A DNA stretch of 40,864 bases from the NCBI GenBank assembly GCA_030826915.1, contig JAUUDE010000005.1:1-40864 (forward strand), written 5' to 3'. This DNA is from Thiomicrospira sp. GTDB lineage: Bacteria; Pseudomonadota; Gammaproteobacteria; Thiomicrospirales; Thiomicrospiraceae. The translations under genes were made by a program, and so were the position numbers. Under the pieces are notes generated by a model that saw nothing but the letters and a program-made list of their open reading frames with translations, had not been told where the DNA came from and ran no database searches. Below, in pieces: positions 10,896 through 17,755 of this stretch (positions are counted from its first letter, which is position 1; each line of letters begins with the position of its first letter).

Positions 10896-11693
10896 ATGAA
10901 ACAAACCCTACCTTTTATTTTAAGTTTATATTTGATTCCATTCACTGCTTCTGCCGGAGTCGTTTTCAATAAAAAAACGTGTGATCGAATTTTTAAAGAT
11001 GAAGGTAGTGCCATTTGCCATAAAGCACTCGCTGCTGACCCTAAAGCAGAATATGCTATGGCTCGCTTTTTTGGTGATCCTAAAAATGGTCCTTTAGTGA
11101 ATTTAGACTACGCTTTTTATTGGCATCTCAAGCTAGCACGCCAAATAGTCAAAAATAAACTTAAACAGGAAGCTTATACCTCTACTCTCTATAACACTGG
11201 CGTTATGTATCATGACGGCTTAGGCACGAAACAAGACTTAAAAAAAGCCTTTTATTGGTTTAAGCAAGCTGCAAATCGCGGCGATAATCTATCCATGGTT
11301 CGCCTAGCGTTAGCCTATGAAAATGGTATTGGCACCAAAAAAGATGAAACGAAAAGTTTGCAGTGGCTAAAGCAAGCGGTTGAAAAAAATGATCCAACAG
11401 CAAAAGTATCTATGGCAAAACACCTAATAGAAGGTAAAGGGGTTAAAAAAGATCCTGCCAAAGCCATTCAATACTTAAAAGACGCTGCCAAACTCAACTC
11501 TGCACAGGCCAATTTTGTTTTGGGCAATGCCTATTTAACGGGGCATTTTGTCCAAAAAGATATGCTTAAAGCTAAAAAGCATTACGGCACCGGTTGTCAG
11601 TTAAATATGCTACCCGCCTGTAAACGTTATTATGACATTGATAGTAATTCAAAAGATTTGCAGGCCTGGTTAAACTCCCAGCCAATTAACTAA
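10896..11693 (+). CDS. Exported Sel1-repeat (TPR-like) protein
   Basis: A 265-residue protein with a signal peptide (hydrophobic core residues 5-17, cleavage likely after TASA). It is followed by about four to five Sel1-like repeats of 36 residues, recognisable as A-x-x-x-LG-x-x-Y-x-x-G-x-G-V-x-K-D blocks such as MYHDGLGTKQDLKKAFYWFK and AYENGIGTKKDETKSLQWLK. Such repeats form alpha-solenoids for protein-protein contacts in the periplasm; the partner cannot be inferred. An in-frame TTG six bases upstream is the alternative start. The last codons contain CAGGCCTGGT. It is divergent from thiC and followed 63 bp later by the DUF3087-like gene. Confidence 0.85.
   Translation: MKQTLPFILSLYLIPFTASAGVVFNKKTCDRIFKDEGSAICHKALAADPKAEYAMARFFGDPKNGPLVNLDYAFYWHLKLARQIVKNKLKQEAYTSTLYNTGVMYHDGLGTKQDLKKAFYWFKQAANRGDNLSMVRLALAYENGIGTKKDETKSLQWLKQAVEKNDPTAKVSMAKHLIEGKGVKKDPAKAIQYLKDAAKLNSAQANFVLGNAYLTGHFVQKDMLKAKKHYGTGCQLNMLPACKRYYDIDSNSKDLQAWLNSQPIN
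11661..11670. repeat. CAGGCCTGGT repeat copy (inside Sel1 gene)
   Basis: CAGGCCTGGT followed by TAA, nine codons before the stop of the Sel1-repeat gene. It encodes Q-A-W, the same frame as the csiV copy. Confidence 0.6.
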
Positions 11694-11756
11694 TGACAAC
11701 ATCAATTTAAATCAGTAAAATCTTCCGCTTAATTTACATTAAATACAGTGTCTAAA

Positions 11757-12281
11757 ATGTTTAAAATTGAAGAAATCGATCCCGTTTATTATCGTAAACA
11801 AACTCGCAAAGCAACGTTTATTGTCATGGCCATTTTTATTGTTATTGGCTTTGGATTTGCAACGCTTGCTATTGAATTATTTGGAGAATACTCTAGCAAT
11901 AAATTAGTCCTTAATTTTATGGGGGCGTTTGTTGGTCTTTTGATTACAGGAACGATTGTTAAAGTTTTTTTTGCAGATAAAGAGTGGATGAAAGAAGCCA
12001 TTTACGCTTGGCGTCTAAAGCGTAACTTAATGTATATCACTAACGTTTTACAAAACATTAAAGACGCGGTAGAAAACGACGATCAACAGGCCATGAAGAT
12101 TCTGCGTTTTTATCATTTAGGTTTAGAGCAAATGCACCGTTTAGAAGATAACAACCAAGCACTGATTGATGTGGTAGCAGAAAAGAAAGAACTCGAGAAA
12201 AAAATGAACGAAAAAGAGCTTGATATAAATCAGTACGAATTTGATATGGAATGGGTTAATCCTTACCGTAACGAACCTTAA
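11757..12281 (+). CDS. DUF3087-like inner-membrane protein
   Basis: A 174-residue protein starting MFKIEEIDPVYYRKQTRKAT, with two membrane helices (about 20-40 and 48-68), then a cytoplasmic helical tail containing the charged coiled-coil-like EKKELEKKMNEKELDINQYE and ending DMEWVNPYRNEP. The layout and ends resemble the gammaproteobacterial DUF3087 family, of unknown function. A GTG at 11748 would add three residues; no strong ribosome site decides between them. It is tail-to-tail with the next gene (10 bp between stops). Confidence 0.7.
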   Translation: MFKIEEIDPVYYRKQTRKATFIVMAIFIVIGFGFATLAIELFGEYSSNKLVLNFMGAFVGLLITGTIVKVFFADKEWMKEAIYAWRLKRNLMYITNVLQNIKDAVENDDQQAMKILRFYHLGLEQMHRLEDNNQALIDVVAEKKELEKKMNEKELDINQYEFDMEWVNPYRNEP

Positions 12282-12291
12282 AAGATTGACT

Positions 12292-13269
12292 TTACAATTG
12301 GCGGTTTAACCATAATTCTTCAGCTCGTTTGATGGCCATTTCAGCATCAAGCCTTTCAATCAGCATAAGCGCAACGGCCGTGGTTGCAACCACCGCTTTT
12401 ATTCCATAAGAGTCATCAGTTTTTCCTTGCCAAACATCGAGTAAAGTTTGAGTATTCCATTCATCTGGACGGCGATTACGTTCTGTAATTGAATTGAAAT
12501 TGACCGTTTGTAATTCCGAGTTTGACTTATCTGAAAAATAGAGTTTATTTAAAGCATCAGGGCGTATCTCTGGTTCACCGCCCTCTCCTTTAAACACAAG
12601 ATTGTAGTCTGCGCCATTCACCTTAAACGCCGCGTGATGCAGGTTCTCTACACCTTTATGAAAAATACCTTGAATACTGTACCTTGCGTTTAACGGATTC
12701 AACAATTTGACCGCTGTATTAAAAACTGTGCGAACACCAATCTCTGATTTGAGGTGTAATATTTCGCTAAGTTCCTTTGCAAAAGCTTTTAATGGCAAAT
12801 AAACCAAACTACCTTGAAACGCATATTGACCGGCTTCATCTAATGAACCCGCTTTATGAAAACCTAAATCCTTTAAAAAAGTCTCGGCATACTGCCTATC
12901 AGAGAATTGCCCTGAATCACCATGAACTATAACTTTATAACCACTCTCAACTAATAATTTAACACTTAATAAGAAATAAGGTGGATAGCGCCACTTACCA
13001 GCATAAGCGGAAATATCAAGATCAATACCTGCTTGTGTTTGCTCTAATTGATAATGTTTGCGCAGACCGGAAACAAACCCCATTAATTCATCGAGCGACT
13101 CACCATTTGCACGCATTAGTAACAGAAAAGCACCGAGTTGTTTTTCGGTGACATCACCAGAGAGGATCATCTCTATAGCCTCTTGAGCCTCTTCAATAGT
13201 AAGTGAACGTTTACTTTTAGGGCCTTTGCCGAGAATTCTTAAAAATTGACTAAATGGATGGTCTTTCAT
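12292..13269 (-). CDS. YbiB/TrpD2-type glycosyltransferase-fold protein
   Basis: A 325-residue protein of the anthranilate phosphoribosyltransferase fold. The N-terminal helical domain reads FLRILGKGPKSKRSLTIEEA...LSGDVTEKQLGAFLLLMRAN, as in YbiB. The PRPP-binding GTGGD of true TrpD is absent; the matching region reads AYAGKWRYPPYFLLSVKLLV. No other trp genes are near. E. coli YbiB is a DNA-binding homologue rather than an anthranilate enzyme, so I infer a non-tryptophan role. It lies downstream of the electron-transfer operon but is separated by a strong terminator, so it is probably transcribed on its own. Confidence 0.75.
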   Translation of the reverse strand: MKDHPFSQFLRILGKGPKSKRSLTIEEAQEAIEMILSGDVTEKQLGAFLLLMRANGESLDELMGFVSGLRKHYQLEQTQAGIDLDISAYAGKWRYPPYFLLSVKLLVESGYKVIVHGDSGQFSDRQYAETFLKDLGFHKAGSLDEAGQYAFQGSLVYLPLKAFAKELSEILHLKSEIGVRTVFNTAVKLLNPLNARYSIQGIFHKGVENLHHAAFKVNGADYNLVFKGEGGEPEIRPDALNKLYFSDKSNSELQTVNFNSITERNRRPDEWNTQTLLDVWQGKTDDSYGIKAVVATTAVALMLIERLDAEMAIKRAEELWLNRQL

Positions 13270-13321
13270 ACAAATTAAACTATAAATTAGTGAATATAAA
13301 GCTTCTAAAAAAAAGCAGTAA

Positions 13322-13346
13322 TAAAAAAGCTGCCTTTACGGCAGCT
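13322..13346 (-). terminator. Intrinsic terminator of the electron-transfer operon
   Basis: On the minus strand, a 7-bp stem AGCTGCC/GGCAGCT with a five-base loop is followed by TTTTTTATT. It lies about 77 bases after the stop of the diflavin reductase gene and closes that operon. Confidence 0.85.
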
Positions 13347-13422
13347 ATGAATCATTATAGGGGATGTTTAATACATTTGGAGTGTACAGTTGAGATAAAT
13401 TGATAAAGGTTTAATAAAGTTT

Positions 13423-15009
13423 TTAATAGATATCTTTATGCAACCGATTAAGAACAAACTCTTCCCAACTCTGTTTAGCTTGTTCCATGGAATCGCAGCC
13501 TTCGAGGATGGCATGTTGTGCAACGGTTTCTACAGCGTCCCACATTGGTAAACTACCGCAAACATAGAGATGCGATTGTTGACTGATGGATTTCGCTAAC
13601 ATAGCCATATCTTGTTGCATCCAATCTTGAACATAAGATTTCTGCTCTGTTCTAGAAAAAGCCATTTTCAACTCAATGATACCTTGCTGATGACAACTTT
13701 CGAGAAATTCCTGATAAATAAAATCTTGTTTTGGATCTCTGATACCAAAATACAGAGTTATTTTTGGTCTCTCACTTGGAAAGATTCCGATAATTTTGGA
13801 TAAAAAACCAATAAATGGTGCAATCCCAGTACCCGTTGCCACCCAAATCATCTCTTGCTCTGTTTGTAAATGAAACCCAGGATGTGACTCTAGATAAAAT
13901 TCGGTAGAATTTTCATACTCTAATTGTTCACATAAAAAACCTGAACCTAAACCATTTTCTTGCCGTAAACACCCCGTTGCATAACTGTATTCATTCTTTT
14001 GCAAACCCACACAAAGATGTAGAGTTGTATAGTCTTGCCCGTCGCTAGCAACAGAATAACTTCTAGGAGATATTGGCACTAAAGCAAGTAACCACTCTTC
14101 CAATTTATCATATGGAATAGGATATTTTAAGAACCACTCTAACACATCGTATTGAGTCAATATTGCTGCTATTTTTTCTTCATCAGAAGCTAAATTAAGC
14201 AACTCCCAATCGTTGAGAAGCGCTCCCGTCTTCTTAACAACATTAGCGTTAATTTTGGTGATTTCAACATAGTTTTGTAGGTAATCAAATAGGGTTACTT
14301 TCTGGTTTTGATAATTTATTATCGTGTTTGATTCCAGCTTTAAACCTGATAATAACTCACGCACACGATAAGGGATATTCGTTGGTGTAATAGAAACGAC
14401 ATCACCCGCATTATATTGAAACGGTTCGTCAATCGCATCAAAAACCAAGTGGTATGTTTCTTTAACAGAAGCATCGTTTGTCAGTAGCAGTTTTTTACTC
14501 AGTTTATATTTAGCTTTCGGTTTACGAGCAAACTCATCAAGCTGAGCTAATAAAGTCTCTTCAGACAAACCGGATAGCTCCGATAACAAAGACAACGCCC
14601 AAGCTTCATACAAAACGAGAAAATTTTCATCAGCATAAACAGGAGCTGCGATGGCACTGGCGTTGTTTTCCATAAAGGCCTGGTTTAGTTTTTTACCAGC
14701 CCCACAGAAATTACTATAAGAACGACTACCCAAAGCAAACAGCGCATAACCTACTGAATCAAATTCATCTGATAAGGCAAGCTGATTATTTAAAAAATCC
14801 CGTCCATTTGAAGGAACTTCCCCATTCCCTGTAGTACTCACAAAACAAATTAAATTAGACTTTGCAAAACCCTGTGTAGCCAAATCATTCAAACAGAATA
14901 ACTTAGCGTCAAAAGACAGATTTTGACAACGCTTTGCAAAATCTTCAGCCAGTAATTTAGCGTTTCCGCCTTCACTTGCATAAGTGATATAAATAGCTGA
15001 TTGAGACAT
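13423..15009 (-). CDS. CysJ-like NADPH diflavin reductase
   Basis: A 528-residue FMN/FAD reductase. Order: flavodoxin domain (1-145, with STTGNGEVPSNG and ALGSRSYSNFCGAGKK), FAD-binding ferredoxin-reductase domain (about 165-370, with SPRSYSVAS as the RxYS motif), and NADPH domain (about 375-528, with GTGIAPFIGFL, YVCGS and a C-terminal aromatic). Members pass electrons from NADPH to sulfite reductase haemoprotein, nitrate reductase or haem proteins. No cysI is present; the adjacent globin makes a split-flavohaemoglobin partner plausible, and nitrate reductase is an alternative acceptor. The ATG at 15009 (MSQSAIYITYASEGGNA) is preferred over an in-frame TTG at 15027. It is last in the operon. 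Confidence 0.85.
   Translation of the reverse strand: MSQSAIYITYASEGGNAKLLAEDFAKRCQNLSFDAKLFCLNDLATQGFAKSNLICFVSTTGNGEVPSNGRDFLNNQLALSDEFDSVGYALFALGSRSYSNFCGAGKKLNQAFMENNASAIAAPVYADENFLVLYEAWALSLLSELSGLSEETLLAQLDEFARKPKAKYKLSKKLLLTNDASVKETYHLVFDAIDEPFQYNAGDVVSITPTNIPYRVRELLSGLKLESNTIINYQNQKVTLFDYLQNYVEITKINANVVKKTGALLNDWELLNLASDEEKIAAILTQYDVLEWFLKYPIPYDKLEEWLLALVPISPRSYSVASDGQDYTTLHLCVGLQKNEYSYATGCLRQENGLGSGFLCEQLEYENSTEFYLESHPGFHLQTEQEMIWVATGTGIAPFIGFLSKIIGIFPSERPKITLYFGIRDPKQDFIYQEFLESCHQQGIIELKMAFSRTEQKSYVQDWMQQDMAMLAKSISQQSHLYVCGSLPMWDAVETVAQHAILEGCDSMEQAKQSWEEFVLNRLHKDIY
14675..14684. repeat. AAGGCCTGGT repeat copy (inside diflavin reductase gene)
   Basis: AAGGCCTGGT, one mismatch from the CAGGCCTGGT core, continuing TTA. 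It encodes N-Q-A-F on the minus strand. Confidence 0.5.
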
Positions 15010-15121
15010 AATTATTTTCCAAATCAAATAATTAGAAGGACTCGGTTGAAACCATAAAAATATTTTTTATGATAAACCTGAGCCACATCGTGAAAACTGT
15101 TGGTATCTAAAACCGTTTAAA

Positions 15122-15598
15122 TTAACCAAATATCTTACCTAAAAAACCTTTTTCTTCAGGTTCTTTAGACTTAGCTAACCATTGACGATATTCTTCGGCT
15201 GCACCAATCATTGTTTTTGCTAAAACACCATAAACCTTTACCCATGCCGCTTTGACTTCTGGGGTAAATTCGTCTCCTAATCCTTTCTCAAGTGCAAATA
15301 GAAACGCTGCACCTACCGTATCATACTGAGAATCCTTAACACCCCAATCAACGTGTCTACGTCCAGACGCTTTTAATGCATCAACAATACTTCCAAGGTC
15401 ATTTAAACTGTCTACCGCAACCGTAATCATGTTCATTAGTTTTGCACCTTGCTCTCCCATGTCACCGGTAAAAAGCGCTTTAGCCTCTGGATCCAGTTCA
15501 AACAGTTTTGCATAAAAAATTTCTGCTGCGGTAGCAGAGATAGGTTTAACTTTTTCCCAAGACTCTTGGACTAATTTGATTTCTTCTTGACTTACCAT
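15122..15598 (-). CDS. Single-domain globin
   Basis: A 158-residue haemoglobin-fold protein without a reductase domain. The proximal histidine is visible in SGRRHVDWGVKDSQY, a pattern of bacterial myoglobin-like globins; the E-helix region reads GEQGAKLMNMI. The N-terminal QESWEKVKPISATAAEIFY is typical of the A and B helices. The ATG at 15598 has GGAGAA seven bases upstream and is preferred over a TTG at 15610. No export signal, so it is cytoplasmic. Such globins bind O2 or NO; with the diflavin reductase next door, NO dioxygenation is plausible but unproven. The C-terminus EEKGFLGKIFG looks like a small amphipathic tail. Confidence 0.9.
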   Translation of the reverse strand: MVSQEEIKLVQESWEKVKPISATAAEIFYAKLFELDPEAKALFTGDMGEQGAKLMNMITVAVDSLNDLGSIVDALKASGRRHVDWGVKDSQYDTVGAAFLFALEKGLGDEFTPEVKAAWVKVYGVLAKTMIGAAEEYRQWLAKSKEPEEKGFLGKIFG

Positions 15599-15676
15599 GT
15601 TGTTCTCCAAAATTTATTTTAAGCCCGGCTTACAAAAGAATTACCAGGCTGTTAAGTAAAAGGTTTTAAAAATACG

Positions 15677-16249
15677 TTAGATTGGAATACGGATTACGAC
15701 ACCACCCATAACATCACCCATTTTAAAGTCTGTTTTTGGAGAGTCTTTGTGTTCATTGTGACAAGTCACACAAACCTTAGCAGAAGCAAAGTCTGGATAC
15801 ACTGCAGTAAAATACTTTTTGCCACCCAGCTCTTCAGTTCCGTAGAAGTTTTGACCTTTATTATCAACAACATACTTCAAACCCTCTTTTTCCATTTCGG
15901 TTCTTGGAGCATTCTGTTTATTTATTGGCCATTCAGACTGTAGTGTGTAAGAAAAATTTGCCCCTCGTTCCTGTACCATTTCAGAGCCGTAACGCAACAT
16001 TTGTGCTGGAAGTACCAACGCTTTTTTATCTTCCCAGTGCTCATCTGCTTTAATCACCTTTTCTTTTGCCGCCAAACGGCCAACAATTAATTTTGTGTAT
16101 ACCGTTCTGTCAGAATCAATTACTTTGTGTATATTATCTGCCACCATTTTGTAAGGCATGCCTTCAGCTTTTTCTTCGCCGCCACATCCTGTTAAACCTG
16201 CTGCTAAACCTGCTACACCCATAGTTAAAACAATTGTTTTTAATTTCAT
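15677..16249 (-). CDS. Monohaem c-type DUF3365 (Tll0287-like) lipoprotein
   Basis: A 190-residue exported protein. The N-terminus has a lipobox, LTGC, with lipidation Cys at residue 22. The middle resembles the DUF3365/Tll0287-like haem domain (AAKEKVIKADEHWEDKKALVLPAQMLR, then a PINKQNAPRTEMEKEGLKYV segment). One haem-c site CVTCH (160-164) lies near the C-terminus. Tll0287 of a cyanobacterium is a c-type cytochrome; related domains act as redox or ligand sensors. In this operon it may shuttle electrons from, or sense redox state near, the multihaem protein. AAGGAG stands nine bases before ATG. Confidence 0.8.
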   Translation of the reverse strand: MKLKTIVLTMGVAGLAAGLTGCGGEEKAEGMPYKMVADNIHKVIDSDRTVYTKLIVGRLAAKEKVIKADEHWEDKKALVLPAQMLRYGSEMVQERGANFSYTLQSEWPINKQNAPRTEMEKEGLKYVVDNKGQNFYGTEELGGKKYFTAVYPDFASAKVCVTCHNEHKDSPKTDFKMGDVMGGVVIRIPI

Positions 16250-16358
16250 TTAAATTTACTCCTTGGATAAAAAATTCTTTGTTTTAAACTACGTCGTTGC
16301 AGCTTAATCATTAATGGTTGATTACTAGTTGAAATAAGTTCATACAAAAACCTTAAGA

Positions 16359-17747
16359 TTATCGATCACCTCCATGCGCTTTTTTTGCCCAATCTATACT
16401 CTCGACATGTATAGAAGGCATAGTTGAAAAATTATTGTCAATGAGTTTTTTGTCAGCCAGTGCGTCCAAAGTAAATTGCAACCCATGACACTTTAAACAA
16501 ACACCTCGCACCATTTTTTCATTTGGTCTCAAGTTTAAACTCTGGTTGTGCTCCACACGTACTTCATGTTTTCCTGACAGTGATTCATCTTCTTCAATCA
16601 CCACCCTTGGCATGTGACATGTAGCACAAGAAACACCGCTCCCCGGTCTTGCATTACCAGAAATTTCTTCATGCCATAAACCAAAGTGTTTAGATTTTTT
16701 ATAATTTTGGCTATGCACATCTGCATGACATTTGAGACAACTTTCTACCGCTGCCTTCTGTGGGGCAAAACTGTGTGAAGCGTGGCAACTCATACAAGTC
16801 AGTTGACTACCATGAGCCATCGGGTTCATTGGTAAACGAGCTTTGTCAGGCGTCATAGGCGTTAACCCTTGCTTGATACGCATACCATGTTTTCCATCTA
16901 AAAAGCCATCCGCTTCACGAGCATGACAAGTCATACAAACATCCATGCCTACTTTGTTTTGCCATTTTTGCTCCAAATTTGATTCCGTTTTAACCTGGTG
17001 ACACGCTTTACAGTTCACACCAGCCTTTGCATGAGAGCTTTCGACCCAATCATGTGAAATTTTGGAATCAATATGTTCAACGTAATTGGCATCCATATCT
17101 GTAATATTTAACGCTTTGACTTCCTTCTGCAACGCATCCATCCAAACTTCACTGTTTTTCATATCAACAACAGGGTGTTTTGAAACATCAACGTCATCTT
17201 TATGTAGCATTAAGAAGTCTTCATACAGCGCTGAATTATCATGATAGTTATGACATCCTCCTGTCGCACAAGTCTTAGTATTAAAGCCTTTGTGTGTTGG
17301 ACGCTCTTCATCCACATCCGCATGACATTTAATACAAAAGTCACTGGCTACGGTAACCGCCATTCCCGTATCTCGTTCAACTTGATGTTCTCCATGACAA
17401 GTGACACACGATAAAGCGTCAATTTTTTCTAAACGGTCGGCATTACGTGGATCAGCAAATTTCTTAGCTGGATGAGAGTCTTTCTGCATATTGAGTTGTT
17501 CGCTATGACATTGTAGACATGATTTATCTAGGCTCTTTAAACCGCCGAAACTATCAGTATGACAAGCTGAACAATTTTCTGTGATTTGATGGTGTGCAGA
17601 AGTCAGTTTTCCAGGTGAAAATATCTCTGCTGGTTCTGTTTTTAGCATCTGCCAAGCCAAGATTCCGGCAAGTACAGCAGTTAACACAATCCAGATTAAC
17701 CAAACCAGTTTGTTTGTACTTTTTTCTGTTTTAATTTGTTCGCTCAT
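16359..17747 (-). CDS. Membrane-anchored undecahaem cytochrome c
   Basis: A 462-residue protein with an uncleaved N-terminal anchor (about 14-34) and a periplasmic part with eleven predicted haem-c sites. Ten are CXXCH (starting at residues 59, 77, 114, 138, 246, 271, 318, 337, 374, 417) and one is an unusual CX4CH, CATGGCH at 160. There is no CXXCK site, so it is not a classical NrfA. The C-terminal half (HSQNYKKSKHFG, SCATCHMP, EHNQSLNLRPNE, CLKCHGLQF) resembles the hydroxylamine oxidoreductase/octahaem cytochrome superfamily in order and spacing; this is by eye. It starts 8 bp after the FAD membrane reductase stop, so the two are surely co-translated and likely form one electron path. Confidence 0.88.
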   Translation of the reverse strand: MSEQIKTEKSTNKLVWLIWIVLTAVLAGILAWQMLKTEPAEIFSPGKLTSAHHQITENCSACHTDSFGGLKSLDKSCLQCHSEQLNMQKDSHPAKKFADPRNADRLEKIDALSCVTCHGEHQVERDTGMAVTVASDFCIKCHADVDEERPTHKGFNTKTCATGGCHNYHDNSALYEDFLMLHKDDVDVSKHPVVDMKNSEVWMDALQKEVKALNITDMDANYVEHIDSKISHDWVESSHAKAGVNCKACHQVKTESNLEQKWQNKVGMDVCMTCHAREADGFLDGKHGMRIKQGLTPMTPDKARLPMNPMAHGSQLTCMSCHASHSFAPQKAAVESCLKCHADVHSQNYKKSKHFGLWHEEISGNARPGSGVSCATCHMPRVVIEEDESLSGKHEVRVEHNQSLNLRPNEKMVRGVCLKCHGLQFTLDALADKKLIDNNFSTMPSIHVESIDWAKKAHGGDR

Positions 17748-17755
17748 TCTCTACC

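Noticed and set aside
12292-13269. Annotation as TrpD anthranilate phosphoribosyltransferase
   Set aside because: The PRPP-binding GTGGD motif is missing and no trp genes are nearby.
13423-15009. Naming the diflavin reductase cysJ
   Set aside because: No cysI beside it and the operon context is haem/nitrogen related; the symbol would overstate the evidence.
16359-17747. Assignment of the multihaem protein as NrfA nitrite reductase
   Set aside because: No CXXCK active-site haem motif, and eleven haems instead of five.
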